From positions 120,864 through 184,863 of the forward strand of contig RCAB01000084.1 in the NCBI GenBank assembly GCA_003640385.1: DNA of 64,000 nt, read 5' to 3'. This document shows positions 12,801-26,830 of the stretch, one piece after another. The stretch comes from Setaria digitata (taxonomy: Eukaryota; Nematoda; Chromadorea; Rhabditida; Setariidae). The notes beneath the pieces were generated by a model, which searched no databases, was not told the DNA's origin, and was given only the letters and a program-made list of their open reading frames with translations. Every line of letters begins with the position of its first letter. The stretch's first letter is position 1. Both the position numbers and the translations under genes were made by a program.

Positions 12801-15800
12801 TCTGTAGCAGAAATGGAGAAAGCTGTCAAGAGCAGAACAGTCTTATCTTTTCTCGATTTTTTTGCTGGAAAAAATTGTCACCAGCAGATATTCATTTTCA
12901 CCGTTAGGAAATTTATTCTAGACAAGAAAACTCTAATAACCGTAAAAGATGAAAGCCATCAAATACAGCTGTTCTAAATCTCTAAGATTCCATTCCCGTG
13001 GAATACTGAAAATCTTTGCGACATTGAATCATCGTATCAGTTTCTGTCTAGCACCAAAAAATTTATCTTTAAAAGAAATTTTTGTTAGTCTGCTTAGAAT
13101 ATCAGGACAGAACAGAAATCTTAAAGTAACAGGGAAGTAAATAACAATTAGAATAGTAGTTCGGTAATATCGTGTTAGAAAGGTCACCGTGATCTGTTTA
13201 TTAAATTAAATTTATTTTCATTCTAGATTTGATCAGCCTGAATCATGCAAATGTTTTTAACGTGGGTGTTCAACTTTTCTGTCGCAGACGAGACAATTCA
13301 CCAATTTAAATTAGTCTTAGCTTAACGAATTCAATTCAATTAGGTCTGGGTAAATTGAGCTTGTTCCATCAACCAGAATGGAATTTAATGTCTAAAGAGT
13401 AGCAGTAATCATGCAAAACAATTGAAGAACTAGAATTTAAATATAAATAGTAACAAGATACCGTACCATATTATGTGATACCTACTTAAGTTGAATGCCA
13501 TTGAAGTGGTTATTTGTGCTGACACAGTATGGCTTGCTTTTAGGTCGCTCATTATCCAAGAGATTAGCAAGCTGAGTCTTGAAGACACTTTCCTTTCATT
13601 AAATAAAAAAGCTTCTACTTATAGTTACTAGTAGTTATTAGCGTCTCTTGGCTGATTTAATGATTCTTGCTATAAAGATACGACATACTATTCACTGTAT
13701 TATCTATTTAACTGATTCATCCAGCTTCGAATTGAATGAATTCAAAAGTAAAGAGATACTTCTTTGGCTCTTTTAAGTCATTAAAGAGCCAATCAATAAC
13801 ATTCGTGACACTTTTAGCAGCAATCATTTATTGTTCAATTCACATCGAGCAAAAATGGATGTTTGTTTATTTATGTCCTATTAATAATGATTACTATAGA
13901 GCCTGAAGAATCTGTGACATGAATTCTAGGTCTTTGTGCTTTCTGCCACCAATCTCTTGTTTAAAATTAATAACTTGATGATCGTGTTCTCAACAACTCA
14001 TAAATGCTGATATGTGAGATTAGTACACGGTTAGATAGCTAGGCTACCAAGTATTACCCCCCCAAAACTTTGAAACATTTGTTCTATTCACTCTCACTAG
14101 TGGTAGTTTTGCTACCGTAATGGTCTTCTTATTCCAATGAGAGCTTGGCATTGTTGAACGTCGTGCTTCTGCGTCACGATTCATTCATTCAACACAAAGC
14201 TAATTTGCTGTAGTGGAATCTATAGATACGTGGCGCATGGTGCTAACACACGTCCGTTACAACGATTCAGTGATTTCTCATTGAGTGAAAAGCTCGTTCG
14301 TTCTCGCTTTTTGATGTTGCTAATCCCAAACATGATAAGCTTTTTTTGGGGGGATTAACTTATGCTTCAGTTGATCAGTTATGTGAAACTAAAGTGTTAT
14401 AGATATGGGAAGAAGGATTACTTTGGAACCGAATAGTTGTTGTGTCGAGTACAGTGTGAGTTGAGCTTTGCGCTGCTTTGGCATCAGTTCCGGACGCTTT
14501 TCCGAAGATCGTTTTTTCCGATTACTTTATCCTATTAAATCTCGTATTTTTAATAATTTACTGAAGTTTAAAATTCTCTTCTTTAATATGCCGATTTTTA
14601 GAAAAAGAAGTTCCATCACCTGCTGATAAATGATCTTTGTAGAAGGTATGCTATCACTTGACAGGCTTTCTTTTTTTCGTCTGCCTTTGCATTTTTCTTA
14701 TTGATATATCGCTGATATGGAAATCCTCTTTGTAGTTATTTTAGAGCAATCAGAATGAAAGGATTCGCAGGAAGAGCGGACCAAATTAGAATAAGATATT
14801 ATCTAAAAGCTCGTCACTTTATTATTTGTTTGCGCTGATACAATGATTGATTTAAATAAACTCACTGCACATTCGTATGTCGACTAGGGATACAAAAACT
14901 TTTGCTGACACTTTCTGAGATTCATTTTCATAAGTCAAATCTCTTTTGGAAAAAGATTTTAAGAGTAGGACAAAATCCGATGAGCCAAATCGTGAATAAT
15001 AGTGAGAAACCAGTGATCCGGTGATAATAAGAAGCCTCCTTAATGTGCTGCAAATATTTCTCGTTCCAAGCATTCTATAAGCTTTATTATAGTGCACAAG
15101 TGTACCTCTACTACCTACCTTATGCAAATTTTCAAAAAAGTATACTGCGTTTTATCTTATCAGTAATGCGGATCAGATGAGCAAACTTGACTGCGGTGAA
15201 GTATTCTCAACCTAATATTGTTGGCTGAAGTATGGCGAGAGAAAAACAGAATTTAGTTACCATATCAGGAATGCAAGAGTGCTTTTGGTTACATTTTGAT
15301 TTCGCAGTAATTGATTGACTATTGAGAAGTTAACATAGTAGGAAATTTACAATGCCTATTTCAAAATTCATCAATTCTAATATTTCTACTGTTTAATCAC
15401 TGTGGTGCATTAATTATCTGCTAACTCAACATTTTCTGTTGCTTTATTCTTCATGCAACTACTAGAAGCTGTCTCAGTGGAACTTTATTTAATGTCAAGT
15501 TTTTTTGATAAGTGCTGGTTTCCCACTTTGACCTTACTGAGGTCACAAGTACTTTAGTGTACAAAATCAAATAACGTACTTATGCATAAATGGCATCAAT
15601 TAGTTTTCTAAAATCGTTTCTGTCTTGCTAAGGAAAAGTAGGATGAATAGTCAGTCCGACGTATACCTACTCAAATTTTTCCTCCATACTCACGAAAAAA
15701 AAAAAAAAAAACACAGAGAGGCGAGCTTTGTGAATTCCTTCTATCCTCATATCTGTGTCTTTCGATTATTTTGAACCTTTTCTAAAGCGAATATTTGAAA

Positions 15801-16828
15801 ATACTTCATGATCAAACTGGAATTTAAGTCAGAGGAAGAGTCAGGTAGTGTAATATTTTTTGAGGTGAAATAATGATATCAGCAGCTGTGAATTTGGATT
15901 TATTACTTTTAATGTCTATATGAATTCGTTATCCATATTTGCAGATAAGTCAACGACTTTAGTGCTTTGCAAATCTTTCTCACACAATTTTTCTGGCGGT
16001 GATATATAGGCCTTGCATCTTTTTTAGCCGTTACTTACAATTTAATATTGTCACTCGGACAGAATAAAACAGCAGCAGCAGTAGCACTAACAAATATAAT
16101 TGGAACTTTCCTACGACAAATAGAACTTTGGACGACTAATAGTATCCGGAGTTCTTTCGATTACTTTCTGCTTAACTTTATCCATTATGCAACTTCACCT
16201 TTTCTGTCTATTCTGAATCAATTATTATTCGCTAGTTATTTTAAATACATCTAAAAAAAAAAAAAAAAATTAGAAACTCAAACGGCTACTGTTTCCGAGA
16301 AGACTGCTGTCTTGTAAGATTGAGGAAGATATCTCTAATCTCGGTGTCACAATAATGTCAACATTTCCTCTTCTCCTGTTATTTTATTTACTCCAGCAAT
16401 TAGTGATGGTACTTGCTTGAATAATCGATTTAATTACCAAGAGGGGTTATCCTTCAAATAGTATATACTTTATATCAATTTTGCGAAAATGGTTGGCCAT
16501 TTTCTACAGATTTTCTTGAAATTTGCTTCGCTTCTCTTCCTATCTTAAATGATTTGAATCCTTTACTATTTATTGCTTAATTGACACGAAATCTCTGAAC
16601 CATTTATTAAGCAGATAGTGCTTTCTTGTCCATATTTTCAAAACCAGCCAAGAGTCAGTCAGATTCTTGATGCATTCAAGATATCATTGAATGTCATGAA
16701 CATGATAGGTCCTTCTGACTGATTCTCTAAAAGTGGAAGTGAACTGTTCGATAAATATTCATTTGTCATGCATGCTTTCAGCTTCTGCAAAATGAACCCT
16801 AAAGAATCACTTATTTTAGGTTACAAAT
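9807..16828. other. 7-kb gene-poor stretch
   Basis: AT-rich DNA with homopolymer runs after ORC5. Open frames (9801-10001 minus, 12949-13140 plus, 14852-15127 minus, 16048-16254 plus) are short, AT-driven, lack splice partners and show no recognisable protein. A TTTTAG at 16814-16819 nine bases before the next start codon is a likely trans-splice acceptor. I see no RNA gene or transposon signature. Confidence 0.5.
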
Positions 16829-17785
16829 ATGTCGAGAGGAGCAGCATGTGCATCGTATGATTTTACAATATGCTTCGTTTTGCTGATCCTTCTGCAGTCT
16901 ACCATTGCCATTCCAACTTTCTATTCCAGGAAATTGACACTCCGTCGTAAGCTTTAAGATTTCCTCACGATACCTTAGTCGAACGGCGTAGATCTTTAAC
17001 AGCAGTGGTATTTGATTCAGTAGTGCTTAGCTTATCAGGCTAACCTTTTATTTTGTCATATTTAAAATGAATATGATATTTTAAAACAAGAGTTGAATCA
17101 AAATTATTTTACTCATATTAAACCTGGTTTTCCTACTTCTTTCCTCATTATTTTCGTACCATTGTTGCTATGACCAATATTTCAATAAATATTTCACTTT
17201 TCAAAAGCAAAAATGTCTCAATTTTTTCAGCGGAAGACTTTTTGTTAACTTATGTACCTTCAGGTGGTTTACCCCGCGACATATACGGTAATTAATTTTA
17301 AAATCTTTTTTGTGAAGTAATTTCTTGATAGTAATTTTCAGTATCAAAAAACTGGACCTCTTTTCTAAGTAAGAAATTCATGTGTAGCATAATGAACTAT
17401 GAATAATAAAAGAAATCAAGCTGAGAAGAGATTTGATAAATGATGCATCAAAATCAAAGTGCTGGAAAATATTCAAACGTGAAATTGAACTGATCTGATC
17501 ACTAAGTTCAAGGAAAAATATCCAAGATACAAAAGGAGATGATTCGAGATAGAATATAGTCATTCTACATTCTTATTAGTAAAACTTTTGAAATCAATTA
17601 AATTTGCATAGTTGGGCTAATCCGGAATAAAATTTGCAGATGGCTGGTCTGGCGCATTGGAAAGCCGTAACGATCACATGGAATATGTACCATTTCAACG
17701 ACTTACACGTAATACCGGTGCAGGAGATGAAGTACGCTATCAGATTCGTCACGTGGGTGACTTGCCTATGTTCCGATTCGGATAG
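16829..17785 (+). CDS. Candidate FMRFamide-like neuropeptide precursor
   Basis: Three exons, 16829-16946, 17231-17287 and 17640-17785, join in phase (C|CG, G|AT) to a 106-residue secreted precursor. Residues ~11-28 (TICFVLLILLQSTIAI) form a hydrophobic signal peptide. There are no cysteines after it and no transmembrane segment. The protein ends DLPMFRFG-stop: an RF-Gly terminus is the substrate for peptidyl-glycine amidation, giving an RFamide, as in nematode FLP peptides. A single Arg (YQIR|HVG) precedes the last eleven residues and could be the processing site; there is no KR/RR pair, so processing would be monobasic. An acceptor-like TTTTAG ends nine bases upstream of the ATG. I cannot assign it to a numbered flp gene. 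The exon join and the signal peptide/RFG combination are seen; amidation is inferred. Confidence 0.7.
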
Positions 17786-20700
17786 TTCGAACTTGTCTCT
17801 TGCTTCTTAATCCTATGTCGTACATGTGGCTGATGGTACATTAAATCTGTTTGTATTGCAACTTGTTCAGTTTTCTATGCTTTAATCTCGGCTACTGCTT
17901 TACACCTCTTTATAGAATTAATTTCAAAGTTTTATTCAATACCATTCTTACTAGTCACCCATTAGTCTCATTTTATTTTCAAAACTCACAATCTTGCTTC
18001 AAAATTATCTTTACTTTTGTCGAAAATTGATCTCAATTGCACTGGTAATGTTTAGAACTGGATAAAATACGTCCTTCGTGAAAAGAGTGCTCTAGGAAAT
18101 TTGAACCTTCTGACCTCCTCTGCCTGCTGTAAATTCGGAAATAACTTTCGTTTCTGAAGACCAAAGTAACATCATGAAAGCATACTGTGAAGCAATTCTG
18201 CGTGCATCATACTCCATTGCAAACTTCGACCTTCAAATGAGTATATAGAAGTGCTAAGTCCCTTTCGTCGAAACATTTCTCAATTTCCACCGGCTCTAAA
18301 TTGGTACCACCATCGGTTGTTGTGGTAAAGCAACTGAAAACAGTACTAGTTAAGACGATTTGAACCGTCAATTATTGCAGTGAATAAGTATGCGTGTCGT
18401 TTGGATAAATGGAACGTTTACTTTGTCGGAAGTTTTCCTGCATACCTTCAAATAAGCAGAGTAATGAAAAAGTACGGTTGATTTTATCTTGCTAACCATA
18501 AAATCCTGCTAAAACAATTCATTTTTCCATAGTGGAGCTTCTGACAAATGACGAATAGACAATGTGGCTATTGTCTAAAAATTGGCAATTAACCATGATT
18601 GATAATGACAGTTTGAAACTTTACTTCCAGTGCCTAATATCGGTTATTTTGAGCTTGTTGAGTCATTTTTCTATCCTGCCTTAAAATAATTCACTAGAAG
18701 TTGCATTGACAGACTAAACTAAAAGGATGCTATACGAGCGATGTTAAGTTTAGTAAGCTGGTGCTACGTAGTAGATGATTCTTGATGAAAAAGAAACTAG
18801 CCTAAATTAGGGAAATAGATCGAGGTTAACATACATTTTTCATTGGCATGAATCTTCACAAATATATATCATGACAGTTGCGATTCTCAACTGTCTACTT
18901 TCAATATAATAGTTGAGGTCTTTTCAGCAACTTTAAAATTAGAATTCAATGAACAATTAATCATATGCACAATAGCTAGGTTGCATGTGGATGTCCGGCT
19001 GTTTCTATCTTTTTGTGAGTGCGAAAACGAAAAAGTGCCATCAATTTAATTCTTTTAAATTCAATATGATTGATTGGAAGTTCCACTGGGGACAACTGTC
19101 ACTACTTTAACCATTGGGTTGTCACACGTCGTCGATTCCAATTCATCCATTGTCTCTTTTCACTTTAGACTGTTCAGTTCTCAAATGCCGATAAATTAAT
19201 GAGCAAAATTTCAAATTAATTCATTCTATTCTTCAACTCTATTCATTCAAAAACCATTTTTACATGCACTGTGGTTTGCAGCAATTGGATCGAATTTGAA
19301 TTGTGTTCCTCAACATTAATAACTTTTGTTTATGACAAATATTCACTTGCTCTAAATTACTGTCTGCAAACTTTTCTTTAACTTTAATTAAATTCTAGTG
19401 GCTAACTTTGCTGCAACCAGAAATAACCCTTTTCATATACCACACTGCTCTATGTGGAATACATTGTTTCAAGACGCAGATAAATTTGTATCATTAGTTG
19501 CAACAAATACATGAAATTTTCATCAAATTTTAATTAAGCAAACTTGAAGTATTTCTTATGCTATTTACTTATGTCGAGCTTAGCTTGATCTGTATATAAA
19601 GTACATGAGCCAAGTAGAGTTAGCTGAATGTTCCATTCTCTTATCGATGACGCAATTACTGTATCATCTAGTACTACTATTTTGTGCGGCAGTTGCTATG
19701 AAAATAAGAATAAAAGATTTAAGTTGCTTTCTAGAAATCAACTTATCTAACGGTAGGTAAGCAGCTAATTACACTAATCAAGACTAAAAAAAGATGCAGT
19801 AGTTGGGCTATTAGCCGTTCATCATTCTCTCAGTGAAGCAGTGCACTTGTTTTTAAATGTACGATCTGAAATTAATGTGCCTTCAAAATATACAACAAAT
19901 TTTCACTAAAGTTAACGTTAACCTAAATATTGGAAATTTTAGCTCCAAAAAATGACTCACTTTAATTTACCATAATTTAAGCTACTAAGATAATTAAATG
20001 ATTGGGTATTGCTAGCAAACATCTAAATGGCTTCCATTTATTCATTAGAAAGTCTATTGCTATTATATTTTTCTTGTAATATTGAATATCTTACAGCAAA
20101 ATACTCAATTTCATTCTTCATCAACTTAAATACATTCTAAAATGCTAACTCTCAATTGAGCAAAGTAATTAAAGCCTTTCTAAATAAGAGGAAAAAACTT
20201 CGGGAGTGAACTAAGTGGAAATTTGCCTAGTGAAGGGAAAGAAAATGGTTTCCATTTACTTTAAAAAGAAGTTTTCTCGAATTTGAATAACTTAATCAAA
20301 ATACAAAATACAACCGCCATATAAGTCGTTAGAAATCATTTTGAGATGGTTTGCTTATTCTTGGCAACTTATTTATTAATCCAATTTTTCTACAATTTTT
20401 GGAAGCAAAGTTTTTTTTTTAACCACTATACAAAGCTAATTGCATTTATACCTAAGAAATTAATTTTCAAAACTTCTCCTTTGGACTTTAAAATTTTCCG
20501 CTCATTTCGATTACTTTCCATGATTTCATTAATGTTTAAGCCATAATTTTTTGTTTAGCATCCCTTTCTTTTTTTTTTTTTTTTGCATTTTTCTCAAATT
20601 TTCTGCCATATGTAAACATTTTCTTTACTTAATCAACTGAGAGATTGAAAGCAAGACGCATTTCTGAATGCAAATAACACAATAAACATTTGAGAACTAA

Positions 20701-22698
20701 ATAATGCATTGATAATTGCCGTATAGTTATGCCACCGTTGAAAAAAAAAAGATCTCGGTCGCATAGCAGCAGCATCATTTTCACTTGATCAGTTGCTGAG
20801 TGATATATTTTAATGAATTAATCCGTTTTTAATCCAGTGAAGCGCTATTACTGAAATTACCAAAAAGCAATAATTTACTAAAATTTCAAAAAAATTCGCC
20901 GATTTTAATGAAAATTTCTGGAGCTTTATAAATAAATTGACAGATAGAGTTTTATTTTCTCTTAAAATTGAAGACAAAGTAGCAGACACACAATAACTTT
21001 CAAACAAAAGGCCGCCTTTAAACTCATTTTTCTACGATTTTGATCGTTTCCCAGCCCTTACGGTTATCTTGCAACACATCCTTTGCAAATAATGATCGTT
21101 GTTAAATTGACAATTCATTATCTAATCAGTTTCTATTTCCATCACCTAAGGGTACCTCTCCATTTATTGCTCATTTGATCACTTCCGACTTTTTTTTTAA
21201 TTACTATTCATTTCAACTTAATTCCTATCAAAACTTTTCTAATTTGACTTTTGAACAATTTTTTGAAAATTTGTTCCTACCTCCTATCCTTAATGATAGT
21301 AATAAAGAGTTCTCCCAGCACATTTTCTAATGCATCGTTTCTTTTAAAGTTCTTTGCAATTTTCCCATTTTTCATTAAGTGTAATAGTTGGCAACTTTAC
21401 CTGGAAATGATTCATTACGCCGATTAATTACCAAATTGTCAAATGATGAAGGCCATTCTTAATAAACATTTCAGTTTAGAACAGCAAAATATTAAAAAAA
21501 AAAAAAAGTGAAAATGCTACTGTTGCAGAAAATTCTGAATATGCTATTTTAGAAAGTGGACAGACAGTTCGGTGTCACACAATGCAAAATACTCACTTCA
21601 CTAAGACTGCATATTAACTTTTTGATGTCACACTCGTCTTCACAGTATTTCATGTCCTGCCTTCACTCTTCAGTATTTTCTTCCAGTTTGAATGAAACAA
21701 ACAGCCCCTTCTGCATCCGGATTACGATATTGTCTTGCTTTCCCCAGTCAATAAGCTGCAGATTGCGGATAATTGAACAATTGGCAACTTACAAGGGGTT
21801 GGGCAATGGCTAAATGGACGAGATGTCGGAAGTCTGCGTCATAAAATCAGTCCTTCTATTCTGCTAATCGGTTTGATTCTCCGTGCAGAAGTTCTAGGGC
21901 AGAAGGAAGACTGCTTCTGCTGTCTAATGGAAGGATTGTTTTCCGCCTAGATGGCTGCGAAAATTGTTGTTTATTGCCTTTAACTTTTTGAAAGTGTCGT
22001 TACGTTTTGCCACCGCTCTTATTTCAAAAATTATTTTTTCCTGTCGTTTCTTTAGTCTTTCCTTCCTGTTTTCTTCCTGAAATAAACTGTATAAGTCTCC
22101 AGTTAAATGATTTAATTAATATTATTAAGACACGGATGAATGTAAGTGTAGCTAAGAAATAATCAACGTTGATAAAATGAGAAAACCATCGCACATTTAT
22201 TCACTCACCTCTGATGAAGCTGAATATCATCAGAAAAATAAATAAATAAAAACATTCAAAATACTTTGCACCTTCTTCAAACTCCTTTAATCTAAATTTG
22301 TAAATTTATTTTTGGTAACTAATAATGAAATATGCTAAATCGGGAAATGAAACATTTAGATGAAAATGACGACATTGAAATATTTGTATGAGAGAGTTCC
22401 TTACAAATAAAGATCTCTCTATATTATAACATGTTTGAATGAATGGATGACCAAACAGTTAATTATGCTACCAAATGAATAAATGTGTATGTCACTTGCC
22501 ACACATATTTTAGACTTCTGGAATTGCAGAGAATATGAAATCATCACATCATAATAAGCAGTACTTCTTGGAGACCAGTCTGAGTAATCCATAACTAAGC
22601 TATTATTTCCTAGTTCAAAACTGCTTGATAGAATGAAAACTACATAATTTCAAATCACTTTCAGGATCATCTGAATGAGGATAGTCTGAAGGACAAAT
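17786..22698. other. Gene-poor stretch, nothing recognisable
   Basis: AT-rich DNA, low complexity in places (A/T runs at 20571-20584 and 21494-21506). Open frames at 20346-20546, 20810-21007 and 21556-21813 have no family similarity and no convincing splice context. Confidence 0.45.
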
Positions 22699-25249
22699 AT
22701 GGAAAATACAATTATTAACTCCTCCAACGATAATTTTGTATTTTCCGTCGAAAAGACTGAACCTTACTCTATTCGTTGTGAAATTTGTTTTGAACCATTT
22801 CATATTAAAAAGCGACCACCAAAGTTATTACCTTGTGAGCATAATTTTTGCGAGCAGTGCATTTTCTCGCTTTGTTGCCATCAGCAGGTAACATTGGTGA
22901 TTTGTTTTTAATTTAGCAAACTATCAGTCTATTCAAGTCATTTCTTTTAAACTAATGTTAAACGTATTACAATGAAAATTAATTATTAACTCGACGTTCA
23001 TGATGTAAAATTTTAGTACTACTTGTTGGACTCGATTAACTGTCCCACATGTCGCACTGAATTAAACACTTCAGCAGCTCTTACTGCTAGCACCAATTAT
23101 GGTTTATGCCGTAAGTAGCCAATCATTAATTATTTAACAGTTTATACGGAAACTTTATTTCAGCAATTATGAACAAGCACAATTTCCATTTCAATTAATT
23201 ATGAGTAACTAGGAAGAAATTTTAACTATGTAATTATCACTGTAAGCAATTAAAGTATCATCTGTCTATCATTTTAAAAATTCTGGCCATTGTTTATCAA
23301 ATTATACTGATCACGCCATTAAAAACTTCGAACTTGTCACCACCAGAATTGTTGGAAGCAATGCAACATCAACAGATGAGAGCAACCAGTGATGCAAATG
23401 TCACTGTTATCCACGTCTCCGGCAGTAACTGTTCATCAAGAACCAGGTTAATTCGATTGCATTCCTGGCATCGGAATTCGAAAAAACCATCTTCCGGTTT
23501 GAAAAGGCGTCGACTGATGCAATGTGTTGACTGTTCTCGGAAACTGAACGAGAAGAAGTGTCAGAAGGAAGCTCGCTTCTGCGAAAAGTGTTTTAAATCC
23601 AAAAAATATGCCGATGACTGCTTGGTAATATTATTAATTCCGTAAGAAACAAAACTGGAATTTTCGCTACTGATAAATTCCCTTCAACTTTCCATTGCAT
23701 GCTGTAATGAAATTCCTGACCCACCTGCCTCTTTTACTTCACAGGTCATCATCACTTTCGCCACCCATTCTGATAAGATTGATTCGGTTTCTGCTCAAAC
23801 CGTAGCTCTCCCTTCTCTATTCACCCTCCAGGATTGCTATCCTAGCTTCCAAACCGACCTGGCCATCCTTAGTTAATTCCAGAATTAATTTAATTACTTT
23901 TTGTGAGATATTGTAGCGTGTCGTGTGTCTGGAGTGCTGCGTGAACCGGCATAACGGGCACAAATTAATAACTTTGAACGAGTTGGAATGTGAACATCAT
24001 AATCTTGTCAGAGATTTGCGCACGTTACAACAAAGCATTCAGGTTACCTCCAATTAAATTATTTAGATAATGTTAATAGATTGCAATAAAATTGATTTGA
24101 ATCATTTAGCATGAATATTATATTGTTCTAATGATTCGGAAATTTTGGATTGCAGAAGACATGTAGATGGATGGAAAGTAGTTTAAAGGTACTCAGTGAG
24201 AGGTCAACAATGCCATCAACTGATTATGATGTGTTGTGTAAGGCAAAACAGGTATATTTTGAGGAGTGTATTGCAAATGATAGACAGCAGCATTTGAGGA
24301 TGGGTGACTATTGCTATGAGTGTCCATTTTAGCTTTGAATTGCAGTATCGCATTTAATTGAAATTTGAAAATCTCTAAGAAGAAGCCTGATGGTGAAAGG
24401 TTTAAGTCTGAGCACAGGTTGTTTGCAGGATCTTCAGAATGAGTGCGAAGCCGACATGAGGTTTGCCTTCTCAGTTTTAGAAAACCACGGGACAACTCCT
24501 TTGCCACCTACAGCCCTGCGACGGATGAGACAACACCAGTATCATAACAATGCCAGGATGCACAAATTACTACATTTCATCGAGGTACTTCACCGAAATT
24601 CTCCAGAAGCAGCAGAAGTGCAAGTTATATCCAAGAGTGATTATTCATTCAGATATTTTTAGCTATTTATTCACTGTCGGAAATCATGAGAGACTTTTTA
24701 GAAGTGTAACCAGTCAGAGAGCGAATGCTACAATCGAAGCATTAAACTGAATACCTCAAGTTAGTTCACTTTAAAAGGTGGTATTCTTCATTTTCTGGCT
24801 CTTCAGACTTTAAGTGTGTGATGCTTAATTGTTCGGTAATGGCGTTTATTGGTTTGAAATCCGAGAGGAAAAGAAAAAAAGTAGTAAGAGTTGAAGCATT
24901 TCATTCATCTTTTGTGTGCGAAAACTAATCGACAACTGTTTATTCATATTTCTTTGTGCTCAGATAATACAAAATTAATTGTCTAGTCTAAAATGAGAAA
25001 TGCCTCGTGGAATTTGTCGAAGTTAATAAACGGAAATTTGCTGTCGGATAGAAAATTGATTACATTTCTACTCATGCTAACCGTTCCGAAGAATTAAGAC
25101 AGTTGCGGGACATTTGGTCCAAACAAGTCACTCTATCGTTTCCCAAAATCAAAATGAACCAGGCTAGGAAAGTGAATTTTTGTACGATGCCGAATTTCAG
25201 TGTCACTGTTTTCACTGGATCGCCAAATGCGCATCGCTGTTTGCAGTAG
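22699..25249 (+). CDS. RING-finger / B-box (TRIM-like) protein, probable E3 ubiquitin ligase
   Basis: Exons 22699-22887, 23017-23110, about 23347-23624, 23917-24042, 24156-24251, 24429-24584 and tentatively 25052-25249; 378 residues if all are right. Residues 27-75 form a complete C3HC4 RING: C27-x2-C30, C46-x-H48, C51-x2-C54, C72-x2-C75. A second Cys/His cluster follows (CVDC, C, CEKC, CLECC, HNGH), spaced like a B-box, then a helical region (LVRDLRTLQQSIQ onward) like a TRIM coiled coil. The family role is ubiquitin transfer through an E2; the substrate is unknown. The acceptor of exon 3 (ACCACCAG) is weak but is the one that keeps phase. The last exon overlaps, in another frame, the first exon of the next model, so the C-terminal end is uncertain: the two may be one gene. 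Confidence 0.78.
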
Positions 25250-26830
25250 CGCTTCGGATAGTCGTTCAGTTGCAGAGACAGTTAGAGCAGTGCTAACAAT
25301 AGCATTCGATAGTGCGTCATCACATCATGAAGACGGAAACAGAAACGGAAATGGAAAAGCAATAGTCGAGGAAGCGATAAAAGTTCTAAATAGGAAAACC
25401 TCGACAAAAGCCGTACGGCGCGCGGCTTTGTTGTGTTGCGCTAAACATTTACGGGAATCAATCGACGAGTATTTTACATTTTATTCGTTATTTAGAAATG
25501 TTCGGGGTCAGCTATTTGAAAAAAGAAGCCTAGATCAGTCATCAAAATCAAAGAATATTTGGCTTCAGCCATTTGAAAAATCCTTTTGTGACACCAATTA
25601 ATCTTCCAGAACCACCAGTAAGCAATCAGTGCTTCTTTACATCGATGCTTATTTACACATATTTTACCAACTGAATTTTCTGGTGACACGATTTCCATCT
25701 CATGAGGATATCCAAGACACAACCGTAGTAACACGATGGGACATTTGGAAACTTGTGCAAGTAGTATATAGCGATCTAATGAAATGTGCAGCTAAGGTTT
25801 ATTTTTGTCATAAATATCTTTAACTAAATAAATGATTGAGGCTATTAACAATTCTGGAAAAGAAAATAAAAGGCAAAAAGAGGTTGAGAGGAAAGTAAAT
25901 TTCGAAGAACTCATTCATTCCGACAACGAAATTAAACAATTTCACTGAAAATTCTTGCCAATATTACATAATTATGCCCGATGCAAAGTTAAGTTCCTTT
26001 GGTAACTAAAAAGTTTTTTTGGCAAGTAAGCGAAAGGGAAGCTAGGCAATAAAGACAAGCTAAAATAAGCTAACAAAAAGATAAATAAGCAGGTTGAAAT
26101 TGGTACAGCAATATTTTAATATATTTAAAGCTCAATTGAAGGTATTACGATTAGAGTTTTAATTTTAATTGTCTTCATTACGAGAAAAATAAGGTGAGAT
26201 TACAGCATTGGCATAGCGAAGAAAGTGAACGAGTAGACCTGGTAGATGATTTGGCTTTCTTGTGCCTTTTGTATTCGGATATTTGTGATGAAGCAACGAT
26301 CACCATTTGCATGATTGAAGCTGCTCGAGCCAGAGCTGCAGCAACAGCAGCAGCAGCAGCAACAGGAGCTATCTGCTTTTCTACAGCTAACGATACATCC
26401 AAGAAATTAGGCCAAGTTGAGGATTACGGAAGACTCATGATGAATATTAGACTTGACGTAGGTTGCTCGTTTTCCTTTCCATAATCAGTTTGTGCTAATT
26501 TGAATTTTGTATTTTTCGGCACGTAACAAACTTTAGTGCTTTTAATACCATCCAGTATTCAAGGTATTCAGTGATCTCTGTTCTTCTTATCCCATTTTAC
26601 TATATTCTTTTTGAATTTGCAACATGCAGTCATTTCATTTCACTTTTAACTACTTTAAAAATCTTCAGCTAATCGATGAGCATCTACTAGAATGTCGTCG
26701 AGTGCAGAAACTTCAGCAGTTACGTACATCCACTGTCAAAAGACCTCAGAAACGAATTCGTCAATCATCAGTGAAATGTCTATGCAGACTTCTTCTCACC
26801 TGTTTTGGCAGATGTTCACGGCATTCCTGA
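25201..26830 (+). CDS. Uncharacterised helical protein, separate gene or 3' half of the RING gene
   Basis: Not recognised. Exons 25201(ATG 25227)-25468, 25610-25796, 26206-26457 (or from 26194) and 26669-26830 join in phase to 280 residues. The opening exon follows a strong GAATTTCAG. The protein looks helical (SVAETVRAVLTIAF, VTRWDIWKLVQVVYSDLM, VDDLAFLCLLYSDICDEATI), then has an alanine-rich run ARARAAATAAAAATGA made by a GCA repeat at about 26333-26365, and ends basic and Cys-containing. No domain is evident. It overlaps the tentative last RING exon by 49 bases in a different frame. One explanation is that these exons are the true C-terminus of the RING protein and that a junction was misplaced; the other is a closely packed downstream gene. 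An AATAAA at 27096-27101 may be its poly(A) signal. Confidence 0.5.

Noticed and set aside
14852..15127. 91-residue minus-strand frame in the gene desert
   Set aside because: Isolated, no acceptor/donor partners, no recognisable motif; likely chance.
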